Below are positions 36,740 through 47,493 of a stretch of DNA of 64,000 bases, in pieces (the first letter of the stretch is position 1; each line of letters opens with the position of its first letter). The stretch is from Breviolum minutum Mf 1.05b.01 (Eukaryota > Sar > Dinophyceae > Suessiales > Symbiodiniaceae): the NCBI GenBank assembly GCA_000507305.1, contig DF239274.1:62001-126000 (forward strand), read 5' to 3'. Made by a program: the position numbers and the translations under genes. Under the pieces are notes generated by a model. It was not told where the DNA came from. It was given only the letters and a program-made list of their open reading frames with translations, and ran no database searches.

Positions 36740-36779
36740 CGGTTTCCTGTCTGGAAGACCTAGGTCCATAGAGGCATTT
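36740..36779 (-). CDS. 40-bp exon
   Basis: The acceptor CATTTCAAAG precedes 36779 and the strong donor GTGAGT follows 36740. The frame reads KCLYGPRSSRQET. Too short to identify. Confidence 0.38.
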
Positions 36780-37189
36780 CTTTGAAATGGATGAATATTT
36801 CTTGAGCATCGTCATGTTTGAAGATTTCCGCAACGCAATGTATTAGTCATGTTGGAGGTGAATGTTGAGAAAAACACCCCCAAAAGTTGAACTTGTTTAT
36901 AGCTGAAAAATGATAATTGGAAGACAAACCCTTCCTTTTGGGGCCCGGAGATTTGAAAAAACCATGCAAAATATTGGGAAACGTCCCGAAACCCAGCAAA
37001 AGTGGCAAAGGTATGCAACCCCGATCCTAAACACGTATTTTGTTGTTGTGTATTACTGGGAAGGGGATAACCGAAGTAATATACATATAGACTGGAAGTC
37101 CAAGACCAAACAAAGAATGGTCTTTGCGATGATTCATATAAAGGATTCCCTACTACCAATGGGCAAAGTTTGGTCTTTGGACTTCCAGG

Positions 37190-37341
37190 GTATATATACA
37201 AAAATATCTCTTTCAACTATTGCCATGTTGATACTTTTTGAAGTCCAACAACCGACCTCCGGCTTCCCCAAAAGACACATCTTGGCTGTCAAGGCACCGA
37301 CGATAAACTCCTGAGAACCCGGTGCCGCGGCCACGTGGCAG
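37190..37341 (-). CDS. Exon, two candidate frames
   Basis: After a GAATTCACAG or TTCTCAG acceptor, one frame reads EFIVGALTAKMCLLGKPEVG and runs to a GTATATATAC donor at the edge of a Q/TA element. The other reads GVYRRCLDSQDVSFGEAGGR with a GTATCA donor. Both are plausible, so the frame is open. Confidence 0.4.
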
Positions 37342-38339
37342 CAAGGGGCTGTGAATTCAACCCCTCTTTGGGATGGTATTCAATGATGTTACCCCAACGA
37401 ATGAATCTCCTGGTCATTCGGCCATTCCCACAAAAAACCTATCAAAACGAGTTTCACCAAACATCAAGGGTTCATAAGCCCTCAAATAAATACTTCCGAA
37501 TACACCTTGATTTTCTTGCCAGTAGGTATGTGAGTTTGGTCATTTGCTCTTCTCTCTTGTTGCCAAAAAACCATTCCAAACAACAGTACCCCCAAAGAAA
37601 AACTCAAAGGCTATACCCTCCAGGGAATTAACATATCCCACCTTGGGAAAAGGAAAATCATCTTCAAAATGCCATTTTTGGGGGATATGTTAATTCCCTG
37701 GAGGGTATTCAGAATCACTCGAAAATCAATGGCACGTCTTGGAAGAGGATTCGGCATCTTTTTTTTGAGGGGGGGTGGGCGAGGAGAGGCATCTTTCCAG
37801 GTGCTTCGATGTGTGTGTGCGATTGATTCTCGGAAAACCTCCTGCATCTCGAGCAAATCTATAGGAACCAAAAGGATCCAACCTTTGTGATTTCCAAAAA
37901 GTTCTAAAAAGTTGCTTATCAACGATTGGGTCGATAAAGGTGGAAAAAAATATGTAGAATTGAATATATAATAAAATTTATATATATATATATATACCAT
38001 GAGCCCCCAAAACCATGAACATTATAGGTTTTGGCCACCTAAAAACCAGGTTATTTACCATAAAAAAGCTCTAAACATTTAGGTTTGGGGGCCCATGGTA
38101 TATATATATATATAAACTGAACTACTTTTAATGGTGGTCCTGCGGACGGCCGAAAGGATCTATGATTTCCTAGAATTTATCAGATAATTATGATAACTAT
38201 ATACATTCCCAAGGCTCAACTGGGTGGATTTCAAGCATTGCCCGGATATCTGGCAGGATTTTGGATGAGGCCACTTGTTCTTCGTAGATTGTGTGTTCCC
38301 TCTCGAAATCCTTGAATTTGATGTTTCAAAAAAACTCAC

Positions 38340-38825
38340 AGAAATCATCTGGCAGCTGACGACGCTGCGGGCCTGGAAGATTGACCCCAAGAAGTTTCGA
38401 AACCCCACTTTCTGAAAAACCCTAACTGGTTGGTGGTTGAACCAACCCCTTTGAAAAATATGCTCGTCAAATTGGAAATCTTCCCCAAATAGGGGTGAAA
38501 ATAAAAATTTTGAAAACACCACCTAGCTAAGTGCGAGCCCAAGATTCATTAGGACCTCGCAACGTCGCGGCGGGGACTGGTGGTTTGCCACGGTGAAATG
38601 TTCACCAATGAAAAAGGAGCACCCTGGAGGATCATCCCAGGACTTGGATACGTGGTTAATAAGCATGGTTTTTCGTAAGTCCCCTAAGTAGGGCTGTGGG
38701 ACCCCCATCCCAATGGCCTTTTCATGGCTTTTACATGGGGGGCCCATCCTAACCACGTATCCAAGTGGTGGGATGATCCTTCAAGCAGATGAAAAGATGT
38801 GAAATTGGGAACCTACACCACCAAC
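38340..38825 (-). CDS. Three chained exons separated by whole repeats
   Basis: Exons 38787-38825, 38528-38623 and 38340-38425. Frames: CRFPISHLFI; CSFFIGEHFTVANHQSPPRR then CEVLMNLGLAL; RVFQKVGFRNFLGSIFQARS then VVSCQMIS. The donors are GC, GC and GTGAGT. Phase is kept through all three. The two introns are a family-F element (38624-38786) and a family-B element (38426-38526), and a family-Q element lies just upstream, giving the AAATTCAG acceptor. Hydrophobic start, no recognised domain. Confidence 0.62.
38426..38526. mobile_element. Family B introner filling an intron
   Basis: 101-bp element with ends CTGGTTGGTGG and CCACCTAG and a duplicated CTAA on each side (38422-38425 and 38527-38530). 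Exons of one reading frame abut it on both sides. The inner sequence (TGAAAAATATGCTCG..GGGGTGAAAATA) is not palindromic, so the element has a direction. Confidence 0.8.
38624..38786. mobile_element. Family F introner filling an intron
   Basis: Terminal inverted repeats TGGAGGATCATCCCA / GGGATGATCCTTCAAG. On the minus strand it starts with GC and ends CCTCCAG, directly joining two coding exons. Other F copies: 5912-6066, 27108-27280, 47838-47988, 60071-60223, 62189-62336. Confidence 0.75.
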
Positions 38826-38932
38826 CTGAATTTGAGTACCAAACGACCCTTGCTTTGAATGGAGTTTGGGCCTTCTTTCTTTTGGAGGGTTCTTTCACCC
38901 CAAAATAGAGGACATTCACAGCCCAGGTATAC
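38826..38932. mobile_element. Family Q fold-back beside an exon
   Basis: Ends ACCTGAATTTGAGTACC / CATTCACAGCCCAGGT, hairpin-like. Its inner edge gives the AAATTCAG acceptor of exon 38787-38825. It resembles other Q copies that sit in TA repeats. Confidence 0.6.
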
Positions 38933-39021
38933 AATAATCATTTTATACTGAAAACATCACTTAAAAATGATATAATATATTTAGTAGATAGATTTTATTT
39001 TTTGGGGGGTAGGGGGTGGAC

Positions 39022-39103
39022 TATATATATATATATACGTATATATACGTGTATATATTCATATATGTATGTAAATATATATATATATGTATATATATAT
39101 ACA
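39022..39103. repeat. TA-rich microsatellite
   Basis: Several (TA)n and TATATG blocks. Similar tracts: 31155-31178, 32134-32161, 37978-37996, 38099-38112, 57957-58020, 59530-59546. Confidence 0.8.
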
Positions 39104-39380
39104 TGGTTCACTCGAAATATCGACTAAGTGTTGTTTTTCGGCTTTTGGCACCCAAACCCAACGAGACAAGTCCATCCATCAACCGGCGCCAAGTCACAGT
39201 CGAAGCCAATGTAACGAATGTCCAAACCTTCTACCGCTCGCCGTGCCTGGCACCGGACGTTGGCACAAAGACGAAAGGTGTTTTGGGTTTGGTCCCAAAA
39301 AACGACTAAAGAGGAAAGGTTTGGAGATGTGTTTGTAGATTGACATGTGTATATGTGTATATATATATATAATAGACTAT

Positions 39381-39472
39381 ATACCCATAGGATCCATGTA
39401 TGGTATATTTACCTACATTTATAAAAATCAACCATTCATGTAGGTAAATATACCATACATGGATCCTATGGG
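39381..39472. mobile_element. Family D element
   Basis: ATACCCATAGGATCCATGTA / TACATGGATCCTATGGGATA; three-base duplication ATA. Near-perfect hairpin of about 40-bp arms. Confidence 0.75.
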
Positions 39473-39970
39473 ATATCTATGCAATGTCTATCTATATAAA
39501 ATGTTTCGTGCCTTTTTTGGTTGGAATGCTTCCAAGAATGATACCCCAGGGAAGTTTAACATAGACCCTGAAAATCTAAGATACCAAAAGGAAATTAGTC
39601 TTCCAACCATCATTTCTCAGGGGCTATGTTAAACTTCGAGGGTGTAATATTAATTGTCCTGAAAGTTGGCTTTCAAGACCTGGCAGATTTAGGCAGCCCA
39701 AAATAGAGGTCCTTCAAAGAAAACCCCCTCGCCAGTTCATGTCGGATGGATGGGAAGCTTCAAAATACAGGCATAGCACCAGGCCTTGATATGTTCCCTT
39801 TCGTGGGTTCATTGATTCGAAAAGTGTCACATGACGTGTAAGCTAGCAGAATACACCACTTGTCTCACAAGACCAATGTTGTCACCAAGGATTGCGCAAA
39901 GAAAATTCATAAGATAATTAAATCTAAAGTAGATCTACTAGATATGGTAGCAAGCTCAACTGGTTCCCAC

Positions 39971-40071
39971 CAAAGGGGAGGATCCCGCAAAATCTGCATC
40001 TTCAAACATGCCGATAGGGATGATCCGCGGGGATACGTGAGCGGGGTCCCAGAGAAGTTTGACCACCTTTC
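39971..40071 (-). CDS. 101-bp exon, unidentified
   Basis: The acceptor CACCTACTTTAG precedes 40071 and the donor GTGGGAA follows 39971. The frame reads KVVKLLWDPAHVSPRIIPIG then MFEDADFAGSSPL. The length fits 2 bases plus 33 codons. No family is recognised. Confidence 0.55.
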
Positions 40072-40281
40072 CTAAAGTAGGTGGATGATCATCATTTTAC
40101 GGCCCTAAAGGTAACATTGGAAACCCCCAATACAGGGATATAGCAAAGCAATTTCCAAGTTTTTGCCCATGAAGCACCACCCCCGAAGTCACTAAAATGA
40201 CTGGCCAGAAAATTCCAACCATTTGAGTCGATGTGTCCCCTGTTGATAATGGTGATTTTCCATTGACATGTTAATCAATCT

Positions 40282-40460
40282 TTAGGCCGGGGTGCCACCT
40301 TTCCTCCTTTTCCGTGTTTGTTTTTGTTGCAGCAGCGCCTTCTTATCCAACAATGTACAAATGCTCATTGATGCGGCGCCCCGCGCCGCGAACAACTCGC
40401 ACACTGCCTCCGACGCGAAAGGTGTGGTGATGATGAACGAGGGGCCACATAGGACCCCCA
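40282..40460 (-). CDS. Coding stretch, strand ambiguous
   Basis: The minus frame reads ASEAVCELFAARGAASMSIC and KKALLQQKQTRKRRKGG to a TAA. The plus strand shows a near-perfect acceptor (TTTTTGTTGCAG ending at 40333), an open frame reading NVQMLIDAAPRAANNSHTAS and a donor AAAG|GTGTGG at 40421. GC content is high. I favour minus because of the neighbours, but plus is possible. Confidence 0.35.
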
Positions 40461-40858
40461 AAAAAAACATCGATCAGAAAGCCACTTCCTCCAAAAAAGA
40501 TGTGTTTGCCAAAAATATCCGGAAGTTGCATGTGGTGGTTTTGCATTTTTTTGTGTGGAAAAAAATATTTTTGCAGACCCTCCAATAATTCTCAAACACA
40601 TGCATTGTTTCTGTGCATTCCTTGACCCCAGTGCTTCGCTACTCGCTACATACCACGGAAATCCTCCCAACAGTTGCACCAATCGTTCCAATAGCAAACC
40701 GGGAGACCATAATCCACGCAGAAAAGAGATCAAATCATCATAGGAAATTAACATACCCTCCAGGAAACTAACATATCCCACCTGGGGAAAAGGAAAATCA
40801 TCTTGAAATATGCCTTATCAGGGGGATATATGGGGGATATGTTAATTCCCCGCAGAAC

Positions 40859-41103
40859 CCAGAAAATCCTCTCCCAAACCCTGGGAGTTTGTTGATGTTT
40901 CTGTTTCCTGCCTTTAGGGTCTTTCCAGTGTCCACGATGTCCTTTCGGAAGACTTGAGAGGCAGCAGGTGATTTTCTCGATCGAGTTATCTCGGGTTTTT
41001 TTCTGTGTGCATCTGTGGTACATATGAAGATTTTGGATAGATCGCGAAGATCAGTTGGAATAATCCCTGGCCAAGGAAAATGAGCATTGGCGTAAACCAT
41101 CTT
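40859..41103 (-). CDS. 245-bp exon, longest in the window
   Basis: The acceptor TTGTTTTATTCTCAG precedes 41103 and the donor GTTCTG follows 40859, where a family-G element begins. The 81-codon frame starts KMVYANAHFPWPGIIPTDLR, continues KKPEITRSRKSPAASQVFRK and ends KLPGFGRGFSG. The start loosely resembles the aromatic core of a PWWP domain, but one Trp is missing and I do not claim it. Confidence 0.6.
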
Positions 41104-41159
41104 CTGAGAATAAAACAAGGAATGAAATATCGAAGTTAGTAAAGACAAATTGAGAACCA

Positions 41160-41800
41160 AGTACTATGGTCATTCGTTTCTGAATGTTTCTGAAGCGCTA
41201 CGAGATGGGATTTATCTGGAGTGAGTGTATATATATATATATATCATATCGATTCATTATTGATAACATAAATTACAAGTAACACAAACACATTTATTAC
41301 ATGTCCCACATAGTACAAACTAGATAATATATATATATATCTTACATGTTCTTTGTAGATAAATACTTTATTGCAAATAGAGTCTTTCGTTGCTATTGAT
41401 GATGCTTAAAATCTATGTGTGTATAAATATATATATATATATACACGTTACATGTGTATATATATATATGTATTATATGCTTAATATATCATGTATGTAA
41501 TGTATGATCAATAAAATATCATATATCTTATATTCAGTCAATATGTAATCATATTAGACGTATTCTTGAGGTTGTATCTAAAGTATAAACATGAAATATC
41601 AGGTAATGACATAGAAATGACTAAATGTATAGAATATACATAGGACATATTGTCTATACTATAGCAAATAATATAATTTACGAGGTTTGGTTTGGTGCGC
41701 TTGGCTTCACTTTGTAGATCTTCCATGAAGACAGGAAGCTAGCCCCAAAAATGGGTTCAAAGATTTTGTTTCAACAAGATAAATCGATGTCTTTTTTATC
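41160..41800. repeat. AT-rich gene-free stretch
   Basis: Many (TA)n runs (41224-41243, 41322-41340, 41420-41470) and no supportable exon on either strand. Confidence 0.6.
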
Positions 41801-41841
41801 CAGCAGGAACTTCACCCAAAAATATTTGAAGATGTAGGATC

Positions 41842-42065
41842 TCAGCATTTGCCCATCACATGTGTCATTTGTTTTTTGAAAGTTGTTGGATTCTTAAGCA
41901 TTTTTCGGGGCTTCAAATGATGCATATTTTTTTCCACCTGCTTTTCGCAATGTTTTTTGAGGGGTCTTACAGCTCTTACGTCCCAACCACTCCCCAAAGA
42001 TTTGTCCTCTACGAAGACCACATGTCTTCCCTGGCGATGTTGGAGTGATGGAAAATATATCTTTT
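41842..42065 (-). CDS. Possible terminal exon, Lys/His-rich
   Basis: Open frame to a TGA at 41842. It reads HRQGRHVVFVEDKSLGSGWD and later KNMHHLKPRKMLKNPTTFKK. AAGCAG|GTGG inside could be a donor, in which case the stop is intronic. The 5' boundary is not fixed. Confidence 0.35.
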
Positions 42066-43211
42066 TAATCTGCAACAGAAACTACACTCCCTAAAACTAA
42101 CAGTTCGCCCCTAAAAAATGATGGTTTCCAATAGGAATCTCCTTTTCCAGGGGTCTATTTTCAGGGGATATGATAGTTTCAGGGAGGGTGCCTACCTGAG
42201 TTCAGTGTTGAAAATATCTTTTAACTTATATGTGCCAGGGTCGATCAACTCCTTATATTGGGCATGGTCATCCCGCTTGAAAAATAGGGAATCCCTCTAT
42301 ATGAAACTCTAGTAATTAGGTTGATGACCATCCCCTACTTTCAGTCTACGATTCTACATTTTAGTTTTGAAAAAAACACGTGAAAGTGCAGACAAAGTGT
42401 TGCAACAATATCCGCAGTTTCATACCTGCTTTACTGGAACCTTGTCTTGTTGTTCAGTTGACAGGTGAGCCTGTAGAAGTTTGGATTTGCCCCTGGTTGT
42501 GGTTGGTTTTTGCCTGGAGTTGACTCCAAAAATCCATGAGAATCCAACCAACGAAATCGCGAAAGAATTCAATCCTGGCAATTCTTGGTAGGCAGTGGTA
42601 TGTTTTTTTCGTCAGGGTATTCTGCCCCGGTTGATATCATAAAATCCTTGGAGCCTTGTCTTTTTCCAGCTGATTCAATTCGTGACCTTTTGATCCCCGA
42701 TCGTTGGAGGTCACGATTCGCCTTTGAAAGGGTCACTTATCCACCATCCCAGAAAGGTCACTTGCTGATCCTGGCAATTTTTTTTGTGACCTTTTTGGGA
42801 TGGTACTCCGTGACCCTTTCGAAGGAGAAATGTGACTTTTAATTGTGGGATATTTCAAGGTCACGTAAAAGAACCACCTGGAGGATTATCCGTTGATGAT
42901 GTTATGGAAATTCAAGCCTTGATTCTCAGAAATTTCCCGATTCCCTTGATCAAAAAAAAGACAAAACATTTCAGGGAAAGGGGTGTTTTTCGGGGTTTTT
43001 CCCCTCCAGCAAACAAGTCAAAAATATCCCACCAAACGGGAAAGCCGGAAAATCATCGACTCAAACATAAACATGCTGGCTGGTAGTGGGGGATACGTGA
43101 TCGTTCCCAAGAGGGCAGTTGTTTTCACAGCCCATCCAACTATATAGATTACAATCTGGTGAATTCTCCGACTTCTGCCACGAAAGACCCTGCCTTCACC
43201 TCACAACTCAC

Positions 43212-43298
43212 ATCCTGAGTGTTCGGAAATCGTTTGACTCAATTTTTTTCGGAGCAGCATCAGGCAGTTCTTCAGACGATGGATTTTTGGAAACGAAT
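43212..43298 (-). CDS. 87-bp exon with strong splice sites
   Basis: The acceptor GCATTTTCACCAG precedes 43298 and the strong donor GTGAGT follows 43212. The frame reads FVSKNPSSEELPDAAPKKIE then SNDFRTLR. Acidic/basic linker-like; no domain. It may follow the 43548 exon, but a phase link was not proven. Confidence 0.55.
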
Positions 43299-43547
43299 CT
43301 GGTGAAAATGCTAATGTCATATTTCAAGACTATACTTAGTACGATAGTTTCCTGCTGGTTCTTTCCAAAAAGATCTTCTATTTTCCATTTCCATAATTGA
43401 TTAGCATGACGGTTCTACTCCCGTGCTATCCAGTGGATACTACCGAGGTTTTGGTGCTACCTATCTTCGCCCATTGTTCCATGGATTATGAGGGATCACC
43501 ATCACTGATCTCTAAACCCAATCTTCTGGTACCCTACAATTCTTCAC

Positions 43548-43652
43548 CAAAGGTTGTGGCTTCCAAAATTGCTCCTTTGCAAATGGAGGCCTTGTTGTAC
43601 CATTCCATTGATACACAAACTCCGGCGGGCACCAGTTCATGTGGCAAATATC
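43548..43652 (-). CDS. 105-bp exon, unidentified
   Basis: The acceptor ATCATGAAG precedes 43652 and the donor GTGAAG follows 43548. Phase 0: DICHMNWCPPEFVYQWNGTT then RPPFAKEQFWKPQPL. Rich in Pro, Trp and Phe. No domain is recognised. Confidence 0.5.
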
Positions 43653-44093
43653 CTTCATGATTTGCATCAGGTCTTAACATTTCAGGTGGAAAACAGCCGT
43701 TGCGATGATAATGTCTATCAACTTGAAATCTCTAAAACTAGGCATCTTTAGTTGTCTAAAAAAAATGGTGCACTGCTGCTTTGGATATCAGCAACGTCGA
43801 CCAAATTCCCTGGGATTTTTCAAAAAGGCCTTCAAGCTTGGTGAAATAGAATCATTCCTTCACCTACGCCCCGGAAGATTCACATGGAACATACTCATGG
43901 AGGTTTGGTTCACATCATTCTCCTTTAAAAAAAAATGGTGATTTGTAGGTGAACCCGCCGTTAATCTTCCAGGGTGTAATCAAGTAATGTTCTCATATTC
44001 CCAGTGTAACCTTTTCTATTCGGGGATTCCTAGGATAGGTTTATCCAAAGAATAAACTTCTCACTATTCCTGCACTACTGTTGATGTCACATC

Positions 44094-44187
44094 GTTGAAC
44101 CAACCTATCTGAAAAATATGCTCGTCAAATTGGATGATGTCCCCAGGGATCGCGGTGAAAACAGAAAATATTTGAAACCACCACTGG
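44094..44187. mobile_element. Family B copy, 5' truncated
   Basis: TCGTTGAACCAACCTATC to TTGAAACCACCACTGG, same orientation. A family-T element follows directly. Confidence 0.55.
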
Positions 44188-44664
44188 TCCTGGGCAAAAT
44201 ATAATGATTCACCAACCTGGAATTACCAAATTCATCCCCAACCAACTTTTGTTTCCCTAAAAAAACAACTTTTTCGGAGCTCAAAAATCTAAAAAATTGG
44301 AACTTGTTGTCAAAATATCTGGGCAAAAATGTCCCATAATTCCTAAACTTGAATTGTTTCAAGCAACACATTTAGGGGGGTTTCCCTTACAATCACCACC
44401 ATTCGGGGGTGATAACTCGCCAGCATCGAACTTTGTCAATATCACAGCCCAGCATCTTTGCAAAATTTGAGTTCCCCAGAAGTGGCACTCTGCCCATACG
44501 AGCTCACCTGACAGCCAAAAATGGACAGCACTTTTTTTCCACTGTTTTTTTTTCTGGGGGGGGGGGTTCAGTTCGCGAAGGTGCGTGTTTGTTTTCATAA
44601 AGATATCCATTTTTTCCAAACATTTCGGGTACCTTGAATGGAGGAATCCTTTGAAACAACAGTA

Positions 44665-44788
44665 CCTTTGATGGTTCAGAAATCCCATTCCCAACCACCG
44701 TTTGGATGGTGCTAAAACCTCGTTTTTTAGTGGGATAAACCACCTTTTCCTCAACTGGTGAACGCCGGATTTCTGAACCATCAACAGT
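44665..44788. mobile_element. Family C element
   Basis: TTTGATGGTTCAGAAATCC / GGATTTCTGAACCATCAACA. Confidence 0.7.
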
Positions 44789-45005
44789 ATGTACCGAATG
44801 TAGCCTGTTGGAACAAGAAAACCTATGTATTGTGTTCACCGCAAATCCCCATGATGCAATGGAAACCGGGAAACCCAATCTAAACCTTCCAGTTGCCACA
44901 ACCTTAATGGGTGGGGGTACATCAAAACTACAAAACTATAAAATCTATAAATACAAATACAAATATCATATCATGTATTATACATTATCATATATATATA
45001 TATAC

Positions 45006-45129
45006 TTTTCCAAGCACCACCAACAGTGATCCAACTTCACATCTTTTAGGTGTTCTTTTTTGCGCCCGTATTTTGTTTTGTAAGGAATTCTGAAGGGATT
45101 TCGGACCTCAAAAACCAACTCCTGCAACC
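45006..45129 (-). CDS. 124-bp exon ending in a TA repeat donor
   Basis: The acceptor AATCCCCTAG precedes 45129. The frame reads LQELVFEVRNPFRIPYKTKY and ends VKLDHCWWCLE. The donor GTATATATAT is the first unit of a (TA)n run, so the microsatellite supplies the splice site. Confidence 0.52.
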
Positions 45130-45344
45130 CTAGGGGATTTTGGGGGTGTGTCCCTCTTACCTTTTTTCGGGGCAAAAATCATCATTTCCTCGCGGGAAAG
45201 TAGGTTGATTTTCAGCTATGTTTTTTTGTGTCCTGGAGAACTTGAAGTTTGATTCATTTTGGACACGTAGATTTTTCAGAGCACGCGGTTCTTAAACCAT
45301 GAAAGTCATGCTAGTTCCAAACAAACAGAAAACTATAGACTGGG

Positions 45345-45545
45345 GGTCTCTTAATATTGTGTATATATGCAAATAGTGACACAGATCTTTTGGCACCAAC
45401 TCCACATCTGGTCGTCTTGGCATCCCTTTTGGCAAAACCCTCCGTTTTTTCGAAGGCCAAGGCGACAGAGATGGAGTCAATTTCCACGGGGATGCTAATG
45501 CACCGCAGCAAATCCTCAAAGAAGCAACACACTCACGGAGAGAGC
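45345..45545 (-). CDS. Probable exon, unidentified
   Basis: After the acceptor TTGCTTCTTTGAG the frame reads DLLRCISIPVEIDSISVALA and continues FEKTEGFAKRDAKTTRCGVG. The donor was not settled. The antisense frame is also protein-like, so strand rests on context. Confidence 0.35.
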
Positions 45546-45705
45546 CATATGCTCCCATGGGTGGAATATGTTTTTTTAACTATTACACCCTCCCTATAGC
45601 TAGCAAATTCGCACCTGAAAAATAATGGTTGGGAGATAAACCTTTCCTTTTGGGGCCCGGCCTATTTTCAGGGGGTGAATTGTTAGTCTCACGGATGGTA
45701 TCTAC

Positions 45706-45817
45706 TATACAAAATAAATAGCCCCAGCATATTGCATAGCGGTTCCACATCTGAGTGCGACACATGAGGCTCCAATGGGGGTCAATGTCAATGCGTCCTT
45801 TTTTGGGGGTGATTTTT
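45706..45817 (-). CDS. 112-bp exon, Trp/Cys-rich, unidentified
   Basis: The acceptor TTTTGTTGCAG precedes 45817 and the donor GTAGAT follows 45706. The frame reads KITPKKGRIDIDPHWSLMCR then TQMWNRYAICWGYLFCI; the second part could be a membrane segment. An A-family element follows in the intron. Confidence 0.52.
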
Positions 45818-45940
45818 CTGCAACAAAAGATTCCTACCCTGGGATTTTCAGGATTCTGGGTTTGTAAAACACTCCTCATTTAGAATCGGAAAATACATGA
45901 AATTCCCATGGCGACCATTATCGCTCCCCCAATATCAGAG

Positions 45941-46044
45941 CTAGTTGGTGGTTTCGATTCAACCCATTTGAAAAATATTAGTCAAATTGGATCATTTCCC
46001 CAATTTTCGGGGTGAAAATAAAAAATCTTTGAAACCACTAACCA
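45941..46044. mobile_element. Family B copy
   Basis: CTAGTTGGTGGTTTCG to TTGAAACCACTAACCAG, same orientation. Confidence 0.65.
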
Positions 46045-46744
46045 GAGAGGGTAGATTCTCTCACTCATTTCTAAGGAGGCGAAACCTTAAGTCCTTTCAG
46101 GTTTGCTTTTGAAGGGGATGTAAGGTTCCTTATATACCCCCAATTGTGACCAAAAAAGCCTTGAAAACCTGGATATCTTTCACCATCTGAAGTTTCATTC
46201 CATTCAATTACCCAACGTGGCAGCTAAAAAAAGGAAGGTCCTTTTTATCTCAGTTACTCTCCCTGAAAAAAAAACAGCAACATCTTTTCAGGTGCAAAAA
46301 CGTCAGTTTCAAGCAACATAAAACACCAGGACTTTTTCCAAAAAAAAAAACGGTCGCCTGTGGAGAAGTGAAAGTTTTTGTTTTTTTCCCGGCAGACCGA
46401 CCATGAAGGGTACGGAAGGGGCGACAATGAATTCAGAATCATGAATCGTATCCACAAACCCTAAGGATCCAGGTATGTCCTAAGAAAGGGATTAACCCTA
46501 CAATCCTATTGTGGGGATGGGATTGGGACCATCAAACCTACTCGAATCGGGAAGGGTATGGATCCTTAGGGAAATATCATCCAAAAAAGAATTAGAATAT
46601 TAATTCCCTCATTGTGTAACCAATCATCACCTCTATTTTGCTTTGAAAATGATGGACTCCGTTCCATTCCTTTTAAAAGATTGCTGGGTAATACATTTCA
46701 TTTCCAAGGATTGGTTTTTCAAGCTTTCAAGGAATCAACATACC

Positions 46745-46975
46745 CATGGCCCAATCCATGGGATTAGTATATTTACATACACTCCCCAAGACTAACATTT
46801 TCGCACCTGGCAGGAGGCCGAAAACCCAAAAGGAAAAGCGAGCGTCTTCCAACCATCAATTTTAAGGTGCAAGCTGTTAGTTTTAGGGAGAGTCTATTTA
46901 GCATACATTTATAATCTATAGTTGATTTTGATGGCAAATTTAAGCACATAGATTAGTCTCATGGATCCTATGGGA
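46745..46975. mobile_element. Family D copy split by a family A element
   Basis: The D arms flank an A element (46776-46895). TATTTACATAC on the left and TATTTAGCATAC on the right of the A element look like an 11-base target duplication. Confidence 0.55.
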
Positions 46976-47047
46976 TTGTGAAGTGATTTTGTTAGGCCAC
47001 TCGATTGCTAATTTTAAGGGTAAAATCTGGATAGAAATGTAATAAAC

Positions 47048-47230
47048 CTCGCAACTGGTTCTCCATCCCACCTTGTCCGACTTGGATGATCGTGAACCGC
47101 CCCAACTGATCTGATACGTGACTTTGGCTTTGGGGTTCCTCCAATAAATATCGCGATTCGCGAGATAATCACATTCACCCTGAGGTTTCTGGAAAACGGA
47201 AATTCCGGCGTGTTGTGGGTGCTTCACATC
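47048..47230 (-). CDS. 183-bp exon, unidentified
   Basis: The acceptor TACACTCCAG precedes 47230 and the donor GTTTAT follows 47048. Phase 0, 61 codons: DVKHPQHAGISVFQKPQGEC, then DYLANRDIYWRNPKAKVTYQ and a Ser/Lys/Gly-rich end. Aromatic residues alternate as in beta strands, but I recognise no family. Phase does not match the 47383 exon directly, so a small exon or another acceptor lies between them. Confidence 0.5.
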
Positions 47231-47286
47231 CTGGAGTGTACCAAAACCGAAAAAGAAAAACAACATGGGCCTACAACAAGGTTTAA

Positions 47287-47386
47287 CTAGTTGGTGGTTT
47301 CAACCCATCTGAAAAATATTAGTCAAATTGGATCATTTCCCCAATTTTCGGGGTGAAAATAAAAAATCTTTGAAACCACCACCTAG
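47287..47386. mobile_element. Family B element with exon at its GT end
   Basis: A near-consensus copy: CTAGTTGGTGGTTTCAACC to TTGAAACCACCACCTAG. The exon 47383-47493 ends in it. Confidence 0.78.
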
Positions 47387-47493
47387 TAAAACACTGAAGC
47401 CCGAAGAAGCGGATTCCTGTTTGACTGGTTTTTCCGCCAAGAAGCTGCCATAAAGACCATGGCTCCATTTAAGACACCAATCAACAAAGGCGT
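47383..47493 (-). CDS. Exon ending at a family-B intron
   Basis: The frame reads AFVDWCLKWSHGLYGSFLAE and continues KPVKQESASSGFSVLL. It ends at CTAG|GTGGTGG, so the family-B element 47287-47386 provides the donor. The acceptor is probably CCCGCCCAG above 47493, but a longer exon is possible. Confidence 0.5.
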   Translation of the reverse strand, partial: TPLLIGVLNGAMVFMAASWRKNQSNRNPLLRASVFY

